A DNA stretch of 64,000 bases from NCBI GenBank assembly GCA_034440575.1, contig JAOTOL010001175.1, positions 272,627 through 336,626 on the forward strand, in the 5' to 3' direction. Below the pieces are notes generated by a model that was given only the letters and a program-made list of their open reading frames with translations, was not told the origin of the DNA and did no database searches. Of the stretch, positions 12,801-18,800 are shown piece after piece; position 1 is the stretch's first letter; every line of letters starts with the position of its first letter. Both the position numbers and the translations under genes were made by a program. The stretch is from Imbricaverruca yamaguchii (lineage: Eukaryota > Arthropoda > Thecostraca > Neoverrucidae).

Positions 12801-15800
12801 CAGGTTCCGAACGCTTGACTGCCGGGACAGCAGGGCGACACTGGTGTCATTCGCCAGGGGTCATGCATGGGTCACAAGGCGCTGACGCCAGACACATAGA
12901 TACAGGCCACCGCTTCAGGACCACGGGCCTGGGCACATGTTAGTCAACTGGGTGTAAAGGGCGCATCGACTGTAATGGTCATATAACGCACATTGAAGTG
13001 GGCGCAGCACACTGTGTCACATATCACGAGTGTTAGATGCTAGGTTACATAGAAATCGAATATATTCATATTTTAATCCATGCACATGCAAAATATTGCA
13101 GAATAAAATGTGCGAAGCGACCTCAGTCCACCCCAGAGGGAACGTTCACGATATATAATCATGAAACTCCAACTTCAGCATTTATGGTTGTTGCATGTTG
13201 GACGACAGATTTTTCTAATCATCGATACATTTCCTTTTGACATACACATTTCCACTTTATGTATCATGTGTTAGTGTTAGGTTTCTGACATCGTGAAATA
13301 CGTCGTATCCAGTACTCCTATATTCCAAATATCGCACTTTAAAACATAATTGCCAAGCAACTACCTGAAACTCCATCTAAAACCTTCACCGCGAATTAGA
13401 GCTGTTAAAGTGGGATATTATATCTCCGAAATAGCAACATATGATTAAACAAGGGAAAACCTATAGAGGACAATCAAATGCTTACATACATATCCGCATT
13501 GCACAATAACAAACTCTGACCCATTTAGCTGCATGCTGGGATTCGACTAGTACATGACCCACCTGTGATGGCCACATTTTGCCAGTTAGCTTGGGAATGG
13601 ACTGCTATGGACTGTTATGGATGAGCCGGTGAGAATTGGCTGGAGTGGTGGGCTTTTCGGTGGAGTTTTGGGTTGGGCAGCTGTGGACGTGCCAGTCCGC
13701 GTCTCACCTGCGACTGCCAGGTTCACTGCCAGGTTCAGACAGTTGCTGGGGATTGGCTGGCTGCGAGCCAGCAGCCGGTACGCCATGATCTGCGCCTTCA
13801 GCTGCTGCAGCTGGGGCTGCTGGAACACACTGACGGGCCGGTCAGCCAGTCGTGGGTCCGAGCCCCGGTATTCTTGCTGCTGCTGCTCCTGATGCTGTAG
13901 GCGATGCTGATGATCCTGCTGTTGTAGCTGCTGATGCTGTGGCTGTTGTTCCTGCTGATGATGATGCTGAAGTTGTTGCTGGTGTTTGTGTTGTTGCTGC
14001 TGCTGTTGTTGGTGATATTGTTCTTCCTGATGATGATAGTGCTGTTGATGCTGTTGCTGTGGCTGTTGTTGCTGCGAATAATCATTGTAATCAGCATAAT
14101 ACATACAGACGGACTGCACTGGACATCAGACAACATGTATATATTGCCACAATGCAATAATATTAACGTTGCAATACATAAAACGTTGTCGACAAAAAGT
14201 GTTGGTTTTGTTTCATTTTGTAGACTTTACCACACAAGGTGCACCCATACAGCACCAAGGCAACTGATGAAGGCTGGGGGGGGAAGGTGCACATTGTGAG
14301 TTGGGAAGGGGAAAATATACAAGATGATGGGGACAGCACCCCATCAGGAATCAACCAGAATTAATGCTTCATAACTAGCTGTGTTAGCTGTGAAAAGAGT
14401 TTGAATGCATGAAAATTGGCAGCATGTTAACAAGTTGAAATCAATCACCATCCATTTCAATCTCACATATTGTGATATTGCAAAGCAAAACCTATCAATG
14501 GCAAATAGGAGTGTTTCACTATTATTTGGTTCACTTTCAGGTATAAAACTGCTGTTTAAGCTTAACCCACCCCATCTCTCCTGTCAGATCCTCACACCTC
14601 ATCTTGGGGGAGGGGGGTCAATAGACCCCCTCTAATCTTCAAACTAAGCGTCGCACGAAAACGAAATAGATGTCATCAGAAAGCACTCGACGAGTAGGGC
14701 CAGATACCTCCAAAAAAGTGACGCACTAGGGGCCCTGGAGCTTCATGTAGGGATGCACCTGATGTATGGGGATGCACCTGACTATCCGGCCGGGTACCCG
14801 GCCGGATGTCACGAATTTTCAACTATTCGTTATCCGGCTGGATATTTCTTGCTATCCGGCTGGATACCGGATATTTCCCATTGCTTGCAACGATTTCCAG
14901 TTAGTGTTCACCACTTGGGTGTCCCTAACACAACAAGCAGACGATAAAAAACGACCAAGCGTATGATCTGTATTGTCCCTTCGAAGATTGTAAGTGCGTA
15001 CTCAGCATTCAGTGACGCTGTGACGCTTGAGTTACACTGAGTGACGTCAATCAAAACACGACCTGATTCAGAAATGCTTCACATTGTGGGGAAGAAACAG
15101 GAGCTGCTCCCCGCGGCGCGGCAAAAGCCTGCTCCTCCTGTCCTCGAAGATTGTTCCGTACTCCGAGAACATTCTCTTGGAGAACACGGAGGACGACGGG
15201 GCGGACAGGAGTTTGCACGAGAGAGCGCGCAGGCAAGGGAATGAACTTGCTCGCCCTGTTTCGCCCCACCACTGGACTGGGTCAGTCTCGCGAGGTGATA
15301 GGGGGAGCGTGAAGAAGTTCTGCACTTCTTCCGCTGCAGTCTTCAGGTCACCCTGGCCGTCATGGCGTTGTCGCTTCGCAGCTGGTGCCTGGCCCTGGCT
15401 CACCATCTGTGTGAAGAAGCTGCCGAATAGGTCTTCCTCACCACTTGACCCTGTGCTAGACGCGGGGCTGTCGGCGCATTTGCTGTCAGCGGCAGCAACT
15501 TCTTCGTCCTGCGCCCCCAGCAGCTGAAGAACCTCGCCGAGGAGCAGCGTCTTGGCGTTGTCCTTTTCTTCAGACTTCTTGAAGAAGTTGAACTTGTATC
15601 CGGGGTCGATCGCTGTGGCAGTCACATAGTGTTTCTCCAGAAGGATATTCATCGCTTTTGAGCTGTCAGCTGTGGTTAGGAAGCGGAGGCGCAGCGCTTG
15701 TAGCAGTGACTCGCGTAGTTTCTGGGCGCCGGCCGCCTTCTGATCAATCCTTGTCAGATATAGCTTCAGGCAGGTGATGTTGGGAATGACGCTGGACAAC

Positions 15801-18800
15801 GTGGCGTTGTCCGAGCTCACCTCCTTCGTGAAATCGAAGAATGGTTTCAGCACGTGCAGGAGGCTTCCGCACAACCGCCAATCGCTCACAGTCATCTGCG
15901 GCAGATCTTCGTGGTCTGCCAGGTAGAGAAGAACTGGCCGCTTCAGCTCCACCAGTCTCTGCACCATCAAGTACGAGCTGTTCCACCGCGTCGGAACGTC
16001 CTGCACCAGAAGTCGCGGTTGCAGGCCTTCAGCTCGCTGGAGCTCCTTGAGGGTAGTGCAGGCCACCGACGAGTGGCCGAAGTGAGTCACTAGCCTCCGA
16101 CACTTGGTCACGAGCGCGTTGACAGCCGGCTGCGACCGGATGGCGTTGCTAACCACCAACTGAAGATAGTGCTGTGGACGGCCGGAATATCGGCCAGCTC
16201 GCAACCCAGTCATGTTGGAGGCCCCGTCACGGATCAGTAGATGCCGCTGACTTCTGACTAGGTTACACTCGTGCCACATCTTCGTCAGCATCTCCGAGAT
16301 GTTGATGCTACTGTGTGATGCCAGAAAGTGAGCCGCTTTCAGGACGTCTCGACGCTGGAAATTGCTCTTGATCCAGTGGCCAGAAAGGCTGACGAACGTT
16401 TCCTGCGACGATGAGCATGTCCAGATGTCGGACGTGAAGGAGACGTAGCTGCCGTCACAGCTCTCTAGCTCAGACAGAACCTCGCCCTTCACTTCGTCGT
16501 ACAACCTCGGCAGCACGACGTCGGAAAAGTAGCGCTGGCTGGGCAGGAGATACCGCGGCTGAAGTTTGGCGACGAGGTCGATGAAGCCGTCGTCTTCTAC
16601 GATTGAGAACGGCTGGTTGTCCACGGCCATCATTATCATCACGGCCCTGTTGATGTCCTTGGCGCGGCTATCGTTAATGTCCCAGATCTTCCTTGACTCA
16701 AATGTTTCTGGGATCGATAGCTGCTTCTTAATAGCGGAAATCTTCCGATCTTTTGACGTACCTTCCTCTCCAAAGGTTGAGACAGACACAAAACAGCCGC
16801 GATTCGCTTGCTTGGCCGTTTCGTACTCGTCCGGATGTTTCATTTTCGCGTGATTGTGGAACGGAGTCGTGCTGAAGGTTTTCTGTCCCGCGCTTTCGTG
16901 GCCTCTCTTGATGTCTTTTGCAGATTTTGCATTCTGCAGAGGTATCGCTGTCTTCGCACAGTTTGAATATAGCCCAAACGAATGAGGAACGCGACGCTAA
17001 ACCTGCCGCAGGCCAACTACGTAGAAGATTAAACCTGAAACAATTGTGAAGAGGGACTTTTAATAGGGGTTATTTTTTTGTTAAAAAGGGAAAAAAAAAA
17101 AAAAAAAAAATTTAAAAAAAATTTTTTTTCTAGAAAAAAAAAAAAGGGAATAATTTTTAATTTCTCCGGAGAATGTTCCCCCCCCGCCGAACCGGGGGGG
17201 GAAAAAAAAAAAAAAAAAAAATTTTAAAAAAATTTAAAAAAAATTAAAATTGGAAAAAAAAAGGCCGGGGAAAAAAAAAAAACCAAAAAAAAAAAATAAT
17301 ATAAGTAAAAGAAAAAAAAAAAAAATAATTTATTTTTTTTTTTTTTTTTTTTATTTTTTATTTATAGAATAAAAAAAAATTTTAAAGATTTAATGGTAAA
17401 AATAGGTTTCTGCTCATGAAGTTGTGCTGGTGTTTTTATGTTTCATTGAAATTGAATGTTTTTATGAAATTAAGAATTATTAAAATGTTGGTGCGATTGC
17501 GTTTCGGTGTTCCGTTGGATGCGGTGGGAGGCCCGGGTCCGTTGGGTTTGGTGTTGTGCTTTGGTTTGGTGCGTTGGCGCGCGGGGTTTGTATGGGTTTT
17601 TGGTGTAGCCGTTTTCCGATGAGAGAATGGGTTTCTTTCCGAGGTTTGGATTGGCGAACCCTTTTGTTTTATAATGAGGGTGGGCGCCGCGTCTGTGGTG
17701 GTGTTGTGGGACATCCCCGACGCCTGGCGTTCTAGGTGAATGAATGCCAACGCGAATGCCGCAGCAGGCCAGCAAATTTTGTTAAAAAGCTATGCGCGCG
17801 CGTGCAAAATGTTTCCCTGGCACCTCCATCCCCGGCGTCCCGCTTTGACGGACTTCGGATGTGAGCGAAATGCCGAGCGCCGGCAAATAAAAATCCTCTA
17901 CTGTGCTGAGGTTTGGGACCTGGGACGCTCCAGTTGGGGGAGTGGCAAAAATTAACCAGCACTTGTCGACCGAGGGGAGGTGTAGGGAGTGATGTTGGTG
18001 TGGTGTTGTGTCGTCGATCTGGGGGGGGGAGCGATGTTGCATGGTGTTTGTTGTCGACCGGGTTGGGGGTGGGTCGGCCCGGCGGGGGAGGGAAGTAATC
18101 GTTGGTGTGGTATTTGTCGTGTTCACGGGGGGGGGGGCGGGGGAGCGATGTTGGCCTGTCTGTAATGCGGCAAAAATTTCAGTTTTCCGCCGTTTGGGGG
18201 GGGCGAAAACATGTTTTTTCCACACCATTTTCGTTTTGGGGACAAATGCCCGTTTTGCCCCCCTGGATCCCCCAGTATGTGATAAAGCATGCCATTGCTT
18301 GCTTGCTTAATGAAGAGGGGTTTTTGGGGGCCTGCAATCACCTGCATTTTTAATGCATGCACTTGAGGAAAAAAGGTGGGATGATGGGAACCAAAAAGGT
18401 TCAGTATCCGGCCGGATTATCCGGGCCGGATATTACTTACGATCTGGCCGGGTATACTATTCGGCCGGATATCAGAATTCACTATCCGGTGCATCCTTAG
18501 TTTCATGGCTTGCATTGTGTTTGTAGCTCTGGGGGTTCATTTTGATGGAGATTGAGAAAAAATAATTGGAATCAGAAAAGGAGTGAAATCGATCAGCACC
18601 ATACAATTTTTGGCCACCCAAAAATCTTCCTTTATTTAAAAATTTTGAGTTTTCAAGTATTCTTTAATTTTCCTTTTCTAATGGGTAGAGTGGACCGAAA
18701 AATGTTTGAAGTTTACTTGCTTCCACAAAAAATGCTTACTTCATCCAGAATCTTCAATTTTAACTATAATGGGCAAATATGCAAAACTGATGAGAAATCA

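Larger units (their letters stand above)
14748..18499 (-). mobile_element. hAT-type DNA transposon with terminal inverted repeats and 8-bp target duplication
   Basis: Ends are TAGGGATGCACC at 14748 and the inverse GGTGCATCCTTA ending at 18499. Flanking 8-mers gcttcatg (14740-14747) and gtttcatg (18500-18507) match at 7 of 8 bases, the hAT pattern. Both subterminal regions carry several copies of the palindrome-like TATCCGGCCGGATA (14780-14880 and 18405-18490). The transposase gene lies on the minus strand. The right third (17055-18300) is homopolymer- and G-rich and looks foreign or badly assembled. It is inserted in brm intron 2, antisense-neutral (same strand as brm). Confidence 0.88.

Noticed and set aside
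12252..12885. Plus-strand poly-Val and poly-Trp frames over the GGT repeat
   Set aside because: The minus strand has the phase-consistent brm exon 4 with poly-Pro, so the plus-strand frames are shadows.
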